In this document: positions 8,575-17,775 of the stretch, piece by piece
Layout: every line of letters starts with the position of its first letter
Numbering within the stretch: the first letter of the stretch is position 1
Assembly: GCA_963754535.1 (NCBI GenBank)
Contig: CAVWGG010000006.1
Coordinates: 62,001 to 126,000 of the forward strand
DNA length: 64,000 bases
Direction of reading: 5' to 3'
DNA from: RPQJ01 sp963754535
GTDB taxonomy: Bacteria; Pseudomonadota; Gammaproteobacteria; Steroidobacterales; Steroidobacteraceae
Program-made: the position numbers and the translations under genes
The notes under the pieces: generated by a model
Database searches by the model: none
What the model was told of the DNA's origin: nothing
Seen by the model: the letters and a program-made list of their open reading frames with translations, nothing else

Positions 8575-9972
8575 ATGAACTCGCACCAGATCCGGTTCGA
8601 TGAAGACCTAGTCCGCCGTTACGACCGCTCGGGCCCGCGCTACACCTCGTATCCGACAGCCGTCCAGTTCTCGGATCGCTTCGGGGTCAACGAGTACCGG
8701 GCCGTGGCCGTGGCGAGCAACCAGGACCCGATCCCGCGGCCGCTGTCGCTGTACGTCCACATCCCCTTCTGCTCGAGCCCGTGCTTCTACTGCGGCTGCA
8801 CCAAGGTCATCACGCGCAACCACGAGAAGGCCGAGGCGTACCTGTACCGGCTGCATCGCGAAATCGAGATGCAGGGCGAGCTCTACGACCGCGACCGCGT
8901 CGTCGAACAGCTGCACTTCGGCGGCGGCACGCCGACGTTCCTGACCTCGCTCGAGATCGAGCGGCTGGTCGAGAAGATGGGACAGCACTTCAGGCTGTCG
9001 TCGGACGAAGGCCGCGAATACTCGATCGAGCTCGACCCGCGCACGATCACGACCGACACGCTGCGCGACCTGTATCGCATCGGCTTCAATCGCTGCAGCC
9101 TCGGCATCCAGGACTTCGACCCGGCCGTGCAGGAAGCGGTGAACCGCGTCCAGTCCGTGCCCGACACGCTGCGACTGATCCGCGAAGCGCGCGAATTCGG
9201 CTTCAATTCGGTCAGCGTCGACCTGATCTACGGCCTGCCCAAGCAGTCGGTCGCGGGCTTCTCAAAGACGCTCGACACGGTGCTCTCGGCCCGGCCGAAC
9301 CGCTTCGCCGTCTATGCGTACGCGCACCTGCCGCAGATGTTCAAGCCGCAGAAGCAGATCAAGGTCGAGGACCTCGCCACGCCCGAGACGCGCCTGCAGC
9401 TGCTCGAGCTGACGATCGACAAGCTGTCGGCCGCCGGCTACATCTACATCGGCATGGATCACTTCGCGCTGCCCGACGACGAGCTCGTGCTCGCGCAGGA
9501 ATCCGGCACGATGTACCGCAATTTCCAGGGTTATTCGACGCGCGGCTACTGCGACCTCGTCGGCCTCGGCGTGAGCTCGATCGGCAAGGTCGGCGACCAC
9601 TACATCCAGAACCTGAAGACGCTGCCGGAGTATTACGGCGCGATCGACCGCGGCGAACTGCCCGTGCATCGCGGCTACACGATGACGGGCGACGACGTCA
9701 TTCGCCGCGACGTGATCCAGCAGATCATGTGCTACGGCGTGCTCGACTACGAAGCCACGGCGAAGCGTCACAACATCGACTTCCGCCAGTACTTCGCCAG
9801 CGAACTCGTCGCGCTCGAGCCGATGGTGGCGGACGGCCTCGCGGAATTCGCGGAGCCGGGCCTGCGCGTGCTGCCGGCAGGCCGGCTGCTGCTGCGTCAC
9901 CTCGCGATGGCCTTCGATGCTTACCTGCCGTCCGTGCAGGCTTCGGGACAGCGCTTCAGCAAGGCGATCTGA
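8575..9972 (+). CDS. hemN: Oxygen-independent coproporphyrinogen III oxidase
   Basis: 465 residues. The radical-SAM iron-sulphur motif is present as CSSPCFYCGC (near residue 63, context YVHIPFCSSPCFYCG), with the additional cysteine typical of HemN. Other family blocks are FGGGTPTFLTSLEIERL, SIELDPRTIT, CSLGIQDFDPAVQ, DLIYGLPKQS, YIYIGMDHFALPDDEL and NFQGYSTRGYCDL. It converts coproporphyrinogen III to protoporphyrinogen IX anaerobically in the cytoplasm, feeding heme synthesis when oxygen is absent. With the FNR-type box upstream and norB/nirS downstream, it belongs to the anaerobic island. The partner step (HemG) is encoded at 42.3 kb. No frameshift. Confidence 0.97.
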   Translation: MNSHQIRFDEDLVRRYDRSGPRYTSYPTAVQFSDRFGVNEYRAVAVASNQDPIPRPLSLYVHIPFCSSPCFYCGCTKVITRNHEKAEAYLYRLHREIEMQGELYDRDRVVEQLHFGGGTPTFLTSLEIERLVEKMGQHFRLSSDEGREYSIELDPRTITTDTLRDLYRIGFNRCSLGIQDFDPAVQEAVNRVQSVPDTLRLIREAREFGFNSVSVDLIYGLPKQSVAGFSKTLDTVLSARPNRFAVYAYAHLPQMFKPQKQIKVEDLATPETRLQLLELTIDKLSAAGYIYIGMDHFALPDDELVLAQESGTMYRNFQGYSTRGYCDLVGLGVSSIGKVGDHYIQNLKTLPEYYGAIDRGELPVHRGYTMTGDDVIRRDVIQQIMCYGVLDYEATAKRHNIDFRQYFASELVALEPMVADGLAEFAEPGLRVLPAGRLLLRHLAMAFDAYLPSVQASGQRFSKAI

Positions 9973-10005
9973 AGGGCATGGGCACGACGACATCCGGTCG
10001 GCGAG

Positions 10006-10446
10006 TTGCCGGGGGTGGCAACCGTAGGCATCGTCGTACAGGCGCAGTCGGCGCTCTTTGCCGTCGTTGCCGCGCTGCTGGTGGATCCATCGTGGGCCTC
10101 GGACGAGCCCGAGGTACCTGAGGCCGTCGAGCCCTGCATTGCCTGCCATTCCTACCAGAAGGACGAACCCCTCCAGGAAGCACCGCCGCTGTGGGGCGTT
10201 GTCGGGCGCAAGGTCGCCAGCGTCGAGGGATTCGACTATTCGCCAGCGTTGAAGTCCCTGGCAGGCACCTGGGATCGCGCACGACTCGACCAGTTCCTGA
10301 CGAACCCGAAAGCCATGGTGCCTGGGACGCAGATGAAGATGGGGGGCATCCCCGACCCCGCCGAGCGCGCCGCGGTGCTCGACTTCCTCGAGCAACTGGC
10401 ACCTAGAAGCCAGCCTCGCCCCCCCGGGCGAGCACCCTGCCGCTGA
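10006..10446 (+). CDS. Small class I c-type cytochrome
   Basis: 146 residues. A signal-peptide-like hydrophobic segment covers about residues 8-32, with probable cleavage near the alanine in DPSWASDEPEV. One heme c motif CIACH follows (near residue 44), then the cytochrome c2/c550-like pattern PPLWGVVGRKVAS, FDYSPALKSLAGTWD and the distal methionine region MVPGTQMKMGGI. It is a periplasmic electron carrier. Position between hemN and norB suggests it may deliver electrons to NirS; the quinol-type NorB does not need it. The start is uncertain: TTG 10006 is used, GTG 10015 is also in frame. The last residues are proline/arginine-rich and lack homology that I recognise. Confidence 0.8.
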   Translation: MPGVATVGIVVQAQSALFAVVAALLVDPSWASDEPEVPEAVEPCIACHSYQKDEPLQEAPPLWGVVGRKVASVEGFDYSPALKSLAGTWDRARLDQFLTNPKAMVPGTQMKMGGIPDPAERAAVLDFLEQLAPRSQPRPPGRAPCR

Positions 10447-10492
10447 CCTGACTCGCCGCCTTCGGCTATCCCTTACGCCGCAATCACCGCGC

Positions 10493-10506
10493 TTGACCTC
10501 GGTCAA
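10493..10506. promoter_or_regulatory. FNR/DNR-type operator upstream of norB
   Basis: TTGAC-CTCG-GTCAA, a perfectly palindromic FNR-family site centred about 76 bases before the norB start at 10576. The same half-site architecture precedes nirS and hemN. Confidence 0.85.
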
Positions 10507-10575
10507 GGCGTCGCCACGCACCGACGCACACGATTGCGCCCAAGGAGCGGCCGTCCTGCCGCTGGGAGCTTGAAA

Positions 10576-12865
10576 ATGACGAATACGAGTCGACTGTGGA
10601 AGGTGCTGGCGGCACTGATGGTGGTGTCCTTCGGCATCCTGCTGTACTTCGGGCGCGAGATTTACATCTCGGCGCCACCGATTCCCGCCGCAGTGAAGAC
10701 GACGACCGGCGAAACGCTGTTCACGAAGGAACAGTACGACATGGGCCGGCAGGTCTGGCAGAGCGTAGGCGGTCACCAGATGGGTTCCATCTGGGGTCAC
10801 GGCAGCTACGTCGCGCCGGACTGGTCGGCCGACTGGCTGCACCGCGAAGCCACGGCGCTGCTCGACCTCTGGGCGCAACGCGAGACCGGCAAGGCGTACG
10901 CCGACCTGGACTCCGTGCAGCAGGCAAGCCTGCAGGCGCGGCTCGAGGCCGCGATGCGCACGAACACCTACGATCCGGCGACGGGCGTGATCACGGTGGA
11001 CGAGGACCGCGCGCAGGCGATCCGGCAGGTCAACGATCATTACATGCGCCTGTTCGGTCCAGACCTCGAGCTGAACACGCTGCGCGCGCAGTACGCGATC
11101 CAGCAGAACCCGATCCCTGACGTCGCACAGCGCCAGGCGATGATGGCGTTCTTCTTCTGGACGTCGTGGTCCGCGTCGACGAACCGTCCCGACAACACGA
11201 TCACGTACACGAGCAACTGGCCGTCGGAGCCGCTGGTCGGCAACGTGCCGACGACTTCGACCTACCTGTGGACGTTCATCAGCATCCTCGGCCTGCTCGC
11301 CGGCGTCGGCGCGCTCGCCTGGTACTACGTCGCGACGCACGGCCAGGAAGCCGCACCCGTCGTTCCCGACCGGGACCCCTTGAGCGCGCTCAAGCCGACG
11401 CCGTCGATGAAGGCGACTGCGAAGTACTTCTGGGTCGTCACGGCGCTGATCGTCGTGCAGATCATCCTTGGCGGCATCACCGCGCACTTCGCGGTCGAAG
11501 GCCAGGGTTTCTACGGCATCCCGCTCGCCGAGTACCTGCCCTACTCCGTGGCGCGCAGCTGGCACCTGCAGCTCGCCGTGCTGTGGATCGCCACGGCCTG
11601 GCTCGCCACGGGTCTCTACATCGCGCCTGCGATCTCGGGGCACGAACCGAAGTTCCAGCGGTTCGGCGTGAACTTCCTGTTCACCTGCCTGCTGGTCATC
11701 GTGGTCGGCGCGCTCGGCGGCCAGTGGGCTGCCGTGATGCACAAGATGGGCCTCGAGCTGAACTTCTGGTTCGGCCACCAGGGCTACGAGTTCACGGACA
11801 TCGGCCGCTTCTGGCAGATCTTCCTGTTCATCGGCCTGATGCTGTGGCTGCTGCTCGTCGGTCGTGCGTTGTGGCCCGCGCTCAAGGCGCGTGACGACAG
11901 CCGCTCGATCACGATGCTGCTCTTCCTCTCGACGATCGCGATCGGCCTCTTCTACGGCGCGGGCCTGATGTGGGGCCGCAACACGCACCTCGCCATGGTC
12001 GAGTACTGGCGCTGGTGGGTGGTGCACCTGTGGGTCGAAGGCTTCTTCGAAGTGTTCGCCACGGCAGTCATCGCCTTCCTGTTCACCAAGCTCGGCCTGG
12101 TGCGCCCGAAGACGGCGACCAACGCCGTGCTGTTCGCCACCGATCGTGTTCCTGACCGGCGGCGTGCTCGGCACGTTCCACCACCTCTACTGGACCGGCA
12201 CGCCCACGGGCGTGCTCGCGGTCGGCTCGATCTTCTCGGCGCTCGAAGTGGTGCCGCTGGTGCTGGTCGGGTTCGAGGCGTACGAGAACTACAAGCACAG
12301 CTACGCGACGCCCTGGGTGGCCGCGTATCGCTGGCCGATCCTGTTCTTCGTCGCCGTGGCGTTCTGGAACCTGGTGGGCGCCGGCCTGTTCGGCTTCCTG
12401 ATCAACCCGCCGCTCGCGCTGTACTACATGCAGGGCCTCAACACGACGCCGCTGCACGGCCACACCGCGCTCTTCGGCGTGTACGGCATGCTGGGCATCG
12501 GCCTGATGCTGTTCTGCCTGCGCGGCCTGAGCCGCACGGCGTACTGGGACGAGAAGCTGCTCTCGAAGTCGTTCTGGGCGATGAACATCGGCCTCGCGCT
12601 GATGGCGCTGCTCTCGCTGCTGCCGATGGGCCTCCTGCAGGTCCACGCAGCGGTGACGCACGGCTTCTGGTACGCGCGCTCGGCCGAGTTCCTGCAGCAG
12701 CCGCTCATGCAGACCATCGTCTGGCTGCGCATGCCGGGCGACGTGATCTTCGCAGCGGGTGCGCTGATGCTCGCGCTCTTCGTCTTCCGCCTCTTCGTCG
12801 GCAAGGCGAAGGAAGGCGCGGTGGTGCCGGTCAAGGCCGAACAGTCGGTCGGCCTGGGGGGTTAA
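10576..12865 (+). CDS. norB: Quinol-dependent nitric oxide reductase (one frameshift)
   Basis: The joined product is about 762 residues, the usual length of qNor (NorZ). It has the N-terminal membrane helix and periplasmic NorC-like domain (MGRQVWQSVGGHQMGSIWGH, YVAPDWSADWLHREA), then 12 or so membrane helices. Catalytic residues are intact: HLWVEGFFEVF supplies an FeB histidine and the key glutamate, GTFHHLYWTGTP the other two histidines, and LHGHTALFGVYG the heme ligands. It reduces 2 NO to N2O with quinol electrons in the inner membrane. One extra G at 12142 (LFAT|D versus expected LFATIVFLTGGV) shifts frame 1 to frame 2; removing it restores a continuous protein. An FNR/DNR box precedes it and a terminator follows at 12885. 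The GTFHH motif argues against nitric oxide dismutase. Confidence 0.93.
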
Positions 12866-12884
12866 GCTCCCTCTCCCCAGGGAG

Positions 12885-12917
12885 CGGCGGGCGTCCGCAA
12901 GGGCGCCCGCCGTTTTT
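12885..12917 (+). terminator. Rho-independent terminator after norB
   Basis: CGGCGGGCG (12885-12893) pairs perfectly with CGCCCGCCG (12904-12912) around a ten-base loop and is followed by five T. It separates norB from nnrS, implying nnrS has its own promoter or depends on read-through. Confidence 0.85.
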
Positions 12918-12955
12918 GCCTGGACCGCGGGTGAGTGCAGGGACCCAATACTCCG

Positions 12956-14194
12956 ATGCCTGAATCGAACGTACCCGCGCCGGGCAGGGTTTCGCTGCTG
13001 GCGGCGCCGCACCGGACACTCTTCTTCGCCGGGCTGTCGAGCCTGCTGGCTGCGAGCGTGTGGTGGGGCCTGCACATCGTCGCGCGCTACACCGGTGCCC
13101 CGCTCTTCGCGCTGGTGCTGCAGCCCGCCCCGATCTGGGCCCATGCCTGGCTCATGCTGTTCGCCGTGTTGCCGACGATGTTCTTCGGCTTCCTGTTCAC
13201 CGTGTTTCCGCGGTGGATGAACGGTCCGCTCATCACGCGGACCGAATACGTGACGACCGCGGCGCTGTTCGCGGCAGGAACCCTGCTCTGGCTGGCAGGC
13301 ACGTTCGTCGGTCCGACGCTGCTGCTCGCTGGTTGCGTCGCGACGGGCGCGGGCCTGCTGGTCGGCACGGCGGCCTTGTTTCGCGTGCTGCTCGCCGCAC
13401 CGCAGGTCGTGCCGCATGCCGTCGTCGTGCTGACGGCGCTCTGCGTGCAGCTCGTGGCGCTCGCCGGCTTCGCGTTTGGCGTCGGCACGCAGAACGATTT
13501 CGCGCTGCACTTCGCGGTGCGAACGTCGCTGTGGGGCGGGCTGCTGCCCGTCTTCTTCGCGGTCTGTCACCGCATGATCCCGTTCTTCTCGCAGGGCGCG
13601 GTCAAGGACTACGTGCCGTGGCGTCCCACCTGGATCCTGGTTGCCGTGGTTGCGCTTTGTTACGCGCGACTGCTGCTGGGAACGACGGGCATGCTCAGCC
13701 TGCTGCCCTGGGCGGACGCCGCGCTCCTGCTGCTGACGCTCACCTGCGCCGTGCGCTGGACCTCGCTGCGTGCACGCGGCAACCCGCTGCTCTGGACGCT
13801 CTACGCGGGTTTCGCCTGGTTGCCCGTCGCGGTGTTGCTGCAACTGGCCCGCGACGGTGCGTTCGTCCTGACCGGCGAATGGGCGCTCGGTCGCGCACCG
13901 GTCCACGCACTCGGCATGGGTTTCTTCGGCGGCATGCTGGTGGCGATGGTCACGCGCGTGACGATGGGACACTCCGGGCGGCCGCTGCGCATGGATCGCA
14001 TCACGCTCGCCTGCTTCGTCGCGCTGCAGCTCGGTGCCGCCAGTCGCGTGCTGAGCGAAATCGTGCAGTCGCCGGCGTCCGTGCAGTGGTTCCTGCTCGC
14101 GAGCGTGGGCCTGTGGGTTGCCGCCGTGGCCGTCTGGGTACGACGCGTCGGCGTCATCTACCTGAACCCGCGCATCGACGGCAAGCCGGGCTGA
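12956..14194 (+). CDS. nnrS: NnrS family heme/copper membrane protein
   Basis: 412 residues with about 12 predicted membrane helices. Family features seen: HRTLFFAGLSSLLAAS near the start, HAWLMLFAVLPTMFFGFLFT, FPRWMN, LWGGLLPVFFAVCHRMIPFF and the C-terminal HALGMGFFGGMLVAMVTRVT followed by MGHSGRPL. NnrS is an inner-membrane heme protein repeatedly found next to denitrification genes; it is linked to protection against NO stress and preservation of iron pools rather than catalysis of NO reduction. ATG 12956 is used; a GTG at 12935 is also in frame. Its stop overlaps the start of the SirB2-like gene (TGATG), so the two are translationally coupled. Confidence 0.92.
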   Translation: MPESNVPAPGRVSLLAAPHRTLFFAGLSSLLAASVWWGLHIVARYTGAPLFALVLQPAPIWAHAWLMLFAVLPTMFFGFLFTVFPRWMNGPLITRTEYVTTAALFAAGTLLWLAGTFVGPTLLLAGCVATGAGLLVGTAALFRVLLAAPQVVPHAVVVLTALCVQLVALAGFAFGVGTQNDFALHFAVRTSLWGGLLPVFFAVCHRMIPFFSQGAVKDYVPWRPTWILVAVVALCYARLLLGTTGMLSLLPWADAALLLLTLTCAVRWTSLRARGNPLLWTLYAGFAWLPVAVLLQLARDGAFVLTGEWALGRAPVHALGMGFFGGMLVAMVTRVTMGHSGRPLRMDRITLACFVALQLGAASRVLSEIVQSPASVQWFLLASVGLWVAAVAVWVRRVGVIYLNPRIDGKPG

Positions 14195-14597
14195 TGGCCG
14201 AGTACTACCTCGCGCTGCGTCACGCGCACATCGGGTTCGTGATCCTCTCGATCGGACTGTTCGTGCTGCGCGGCGGACTGATGCTGGCGCAATCGCCGTT
14301 GGTGCACGCCGCGTGGCTCCGGTACCCGTCGTACGCGATCGACACCTCGCTGCTGACGGCCGCACTGATGCTGACGTCGGTCGATCCACCAGTACCCGTT
14401 CGGCAACGGCTGGCTGACGATGAAGGTCGCGCTGCTCGTCGGTGTACGTCGTGCTTGGCAGTATTGCGCTCAAGCGGGGTCGCAGCAGGCGAATCCGGCT
14501 CGCCGCGTTCGTGGCGGCCCTGCTGACGGTCGGGTTCCTGGTCACCGTGGCACGCGCGCACCATCCCCTGGGGCTCTTCCTGGGCCTCGCTGCCTGA
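14194..14597 (+). pseudogene. SirB2-like small membrane protein, two single-base insertions
   Basis: The reconstructed protein is about 133 residues with four hydrophobic helices. It begins MAEYYLALRHAHIGFVILSI, then FVLRGGLMLAQSPL, YPSYAIDTSLLTAALML; after a shift near 14378 it reads HQYPFGNGWLTMKVALLV and, after an extra G at 14441, VYVVLGSIALKRGRS and VARAHHPLGLFLGLAA. This order is that of SirB2-family invasion-gene-expression-up-regulator membrane proteins, which commonly neighbour nnrS and denitrification genes but have no established biochemical function. The ATG shares a base with the nnrS stop. Both lesions are single extra bases with homology continuing at once, so a consensus error is as likely as true inactivation. 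Confidence 0.75.
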
Positions 14598-14661
14598 CCG
14601 GAACCTGGCGCAGCACGCCGGGGTCGCCGTCGACCGCACATCCCGGCATCATGCAAAACAA

Positions 14662-15362
14662 ATGACCCTGAACGACACGACCGCCCTCGCGGGCATCCGC
14701 GCGCACCACCTGTTTGCCGGGTTGTCCCCGCCGCAATTGCAGCGCCTGTTGGCGACGGCGAGCATCGAGGAGGCCGATGCGGGACAACTCGCTGTTCGAC
14801 CGCGGCCAGCCGGCCATGCATTTCTACGTCGTCATCGAGGGCCAGGTGAACCTGGTCCTGTATTCCAAGGCCGGCGAGGAGAAGATCGTGGACATCCTCG
14901 GCCCGGGCCAGAGCTTGCGCCGAAGCGGTCATGTTCATGGCGGGCCCGGTTTATCCGGTCTCGGCCATGGCGGCATCGCGGGCGAGGATCGCGCGGTTCT
15001 CCAGCACCAACTACGTCGCGATGCTGCGGGAAAGCCCGGAGACCTGCCTGCGCATGCTCGGACACCTCAGCCAGCGCCTGCACATGCGGATCCGCGAAAT
15101 CGAGTACTTGACGCTCGAAAGCGCTACCCACCGGCTCGTGCGCATGATCGAGAGCCGGTTGCCTGCGGACACGGACGGCCCCGCCGAAATCCAGCTGCAG
15201 GAATCGCGACAGGAGATCGCTTCGCGCCTGTCGATGAAACCCGAGACACTGTCTCGAATCCTGCGCACGCTGTCCGACAGTGGCGCAATCGCGGTCCACG
15301 GTCGCACGCTGCAGGTACCGAGCCGGCGCCAACTGCTGTCGGTTTTCGATACCGCTGCGTAA
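14662..15362 (+). pseudogene. dnr: DNR-type Crp/Fnr transcriptional regulator, two single-base insertions
   Basis: Joined length is about 232 residues. The N-terminal segment has LAGIRAHHLFAGLSPPQLQR; after an extra G at 14791 the cyclic-nucleotide-like domain continues LFDRGQPAMHFYVVIEGQVN and KIVDILGPGQS; after an extra G at 14916 it reads FAEAVMFMAGPVYPVSA, a DNR signature. The C-terminal Crp-type helix-turn-helix (SRQEIASRLSMKPETLSRIL) contains the E--S-R pattern that recognises TTGAC half-sites. There are no N-terminal cysteines, so it is not an oxygen-sensing FNR with an Fe-S cluster; DNR proteins sense NO through heme. It lies between norB/nnrS and nirS and is the likely activator of the three nearby boxes. 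As printed the frame is broken. Confidence 0.85.
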
Positions 15363-15381
15363 TTCGCTGCGCCGGGCCGGC

Positions 15382-15395
15382 TTGACCGGGATCAA
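15382..15395. promoter_or_regulatory. FNR/DNR-type operator upstream of nirS
   Basis: TTGAC-CGGG-ATCAA, centred about 91 bases before the nirS ATG. A -10-like TACAGT at 15418-15423 has its centre 32 bases from the box centre, the spacing expected of a class II activated promoter (box at -41.5). Confidence 0.85.
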
Positions 15396-15479
15396 GGCGC
15401 TCTCGTCGGTGGGGTCCTACAGTCAGGACAGCTGCATAGCCTGACAATTCCCTGCATGGGAAAGGACGAGGAGAAAGTG

Positions 15480-17646
15480 ATGTTCAACGCCAGTCGCACC
15501 CCTGCCGCACGGGCGGTTTGGTGGCTCGCTATACCGATCAGCGCAACACTCGGCGCAGGCGCCCTGGCGCAGGCGCCCTCCACCAGCGGCAGTTCGCCCC
15601 AGGTGCACCAGGCCGAGGTCGCCGCCGGGGCGGCCGCCAGTCCCGCCCAGATCCAGTCGGGTGAGAAGGTCTACCAGACCGTCTGCCTCGCCTGCCACCA
15701 GGCCGATGGCAAGGGCCTCCCGGGGGCGTTCCCCCCGCTCGCCGGATCGGACTATCTGGTGGGTCACAAGGAACGCGCCGTCGGCGTGGTCGTGAACGGC
15801 CTGCAGGGCGAGGTCATCGTCAACGGCACCAAGTTCAATTCCGTGATGCCGGCGATGGTGCAGCTGTCGGACCAGGAAATCGCGGATGCGCTGACCTATG
15901 CGCTCAATTCATGGGGCAACCAGGGCGGTGCCGTGTCGACGTCGATGGTCGCCGCGGAACGGGCCCGCGCCGCGGCGACACCGAAGAAAGCCGATTCCCC
16001 GACGCAGCATCCGACGACGACGGCGGAGCTCAAGTACCAGGGCGCGCCCTCGCCAGCAGGTGCTGAGGGCGTCAAGATCCTCATGACGCCCGGCGCGCCG
16101 GACATGACCGAGCCGGAGTTCAAGCACGCGCAGGAAATCTACTTCCAGCGCTGCGCTGGCTGCCACGGCGTGCTGCGCAAGGGCGCCACGGGCAAGCCGC
16201 TGACGCCCGACATCACCCAGAAGAAGGGCACCGAGTACCTGAAGGTGTTCATCAACCAGGGCTCGCCGGCCGGCATGCCGAGCTGGGGCAAGTCGGGCGA
16301 GCTCACGCAGGAAGAAGTGGACATCATGGCCCGCTTCGTCCAGCACGAGCCGCCGCAGCCGCCGGAATTCGGGCATGCCCGAAATCAAGGCGACCTGGAA
16401 GGTGCTGATCCCGGTCGAGCAGCGGCCGAAGACCAAGCAGAACAACTTCAATATCGACAACATCTTCGCCGTGACGCTGCGTGACGCGGGCCAGGTCGCC
16501 CTGATCGACGGCGACACGAAGAAGATCATCAACGTCATCAAGACCGGCTACGCGGTGCACATCTCGCGACTGTCGGATTCGGGCCGCTACGTGTACACGA
16601 TCGGGCGCGACGGCCGGATCGACCTGATCGACCTGTTCATGCCGATGCCGGACCGGGTCGCGGAGATCAAGATCGGACTCGAGGCACGCTCGGTCGAGAC
16701 CTCGAAGTACAAGGGCTACGAAGACAAGTACGCGATCGCCGGCGCCTACTGGCCGCCGCAGTACACGATCATGGACGGCGCGACACTCGAGCCGCTCAAG
16801 GTCGTCTCGACTCGCGGCATGACGGTGGACACGCAGGAGTTCCATCCGGAGCCCCGCGTGGCTGCCATCGTGGCCTCGCACGAGCATCCGGAGTTCATCG
16901 TCAACGTCAAGGAAACCGGCCAGATCCTGCTCGTCAACTACGAGGACATCAACAACCTCAAGACGACGACGATCGGCGCCGCGCGCTTCCTGCACGACGG
17001 CGGCTGGGACGTCACCAAGCGCTACTTCATGACTGCGGCCAACCAGTCGAACAAGATCGCGGTGGTCGACTCGAAGGAGCAGAAGCTCACGGCGCTGGTG
17101 GACGTGGACAAGATCCCGCACCCGGGCCGCGGCGCGAACTTCACCGATCCGAAGTTCGGACCGGTGTGGGTCACGAGCGCCCTCGGCAACGAAAAGGTCA
17201 CCTTGATCGGGACCGATCCCGTGAAGCACAAGGAAAATGCCTGGAAGGTCGTGCGCGTGCTGAAAGGCCAGGGCGGCGGCTCGCTGTTCGTGAAGACGCA
17301 CCCGAAGTCGCAGCACCTCTACGTCGACACCACGCTGAACCCCGACCCGAAGATCAGCCAGAGCGTGGCGGTGTTCGACATCAACAACCTCGAGGCCGGC
17401 TACCAGGTGCTGCCGATCGCCGAGTGGGCCAACCTCGGCGAAGGCCCGAAGCGCGTCGTCCAGCCGGAGTACAACGCCGCCGGCGACGAAGTGTGGTTCT
17501 CCGTGTGGAACGGCAAGGAGCAGAGGTCCGCGCTGGTCGTCGTCGACGACAAGACGCTGAAACTGAAGGCCGTCATCGACGATCCGCGCATCGTGACGCC
17601 GACCGGCAAGTTCAACGTGCACAACACGGTCGACGACGTGTACTGA
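15480..17646 (+). CDS. nirS: Cytochrome cd1 nitrite reductase with extra N-terminal cytochrome c domain (one frameshift)
   Basis: Joined length is about 721 residues against 560-600 for ordinary NirS. After a signal peptide (about 1-31) there are two cytochrome c domains: the first has CLACH (C69-H73, with GLPGAFPPLAGSDYLVG and a distal methionine near NSVMPAM), the second CAGCH (about 225-229), which is the normal NirS heme c domain. The eight-bladed d1 propeller follows: GYAVHISRLSDSGRYVYTIG holds the d1 heme ligand histidine, and ASHEHPEFIVNVKETG and RFLHDGGWD hold the two catalytic histidines. It reduces nitrite to NO in the periplasm. ATG 15480 has GAGGAG upstream. One extra G in 16371-16373 breaks the conserved PPEFGMPEIK; removing it restores the frame. 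Heme d1 synthesis genes are not in this window. Confidence 0.95.
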
Positions 17647-17686
17647 CGATCCTCCCCTGCGAGAGCTGCGCGAGGGGCGCAACGCC

Positions 17687-17721
17687 GGCCCCGCTTCGCA
17701 AGGAGCGGGGCCGTTCTTTTT
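17687..17721 (+). terminator. Rho-independent terminator after nirS
   Basis: GGCCCCGC (17687-17694) pairs with GCGGGGCC (17705-17712) around a ten-base loop and is followed by GTTC and five T. It ends the nirS transcript and closes the denitrification island. Confidence 0.85.
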
Positions 17722-17775
17722 GCCGCAGCGTCACTCAGCTAGTATCTGGCACCGTCGTTCTCCGTGGAGTCTGCC

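Noticed and set aside
9262..12174. Minus-strand open frame of 970 residues opposite hemN and norB
   Set aside because: No homology or signal; same low-complexity composition; the plus strand carries conserved catalytic motifs.
10576..12865. Nitric oxide dismutase
   Set aside because: FeB histidine pair (GTFHH) and the glutamate of HLWVEG are kept; NOD proteins differ here.
12083..14938. Minus-strand open frame of 951 residues opposite nnrS
   Set aside because: Glutamine/histidine/arginine-rich shadow with no recognisable domain.
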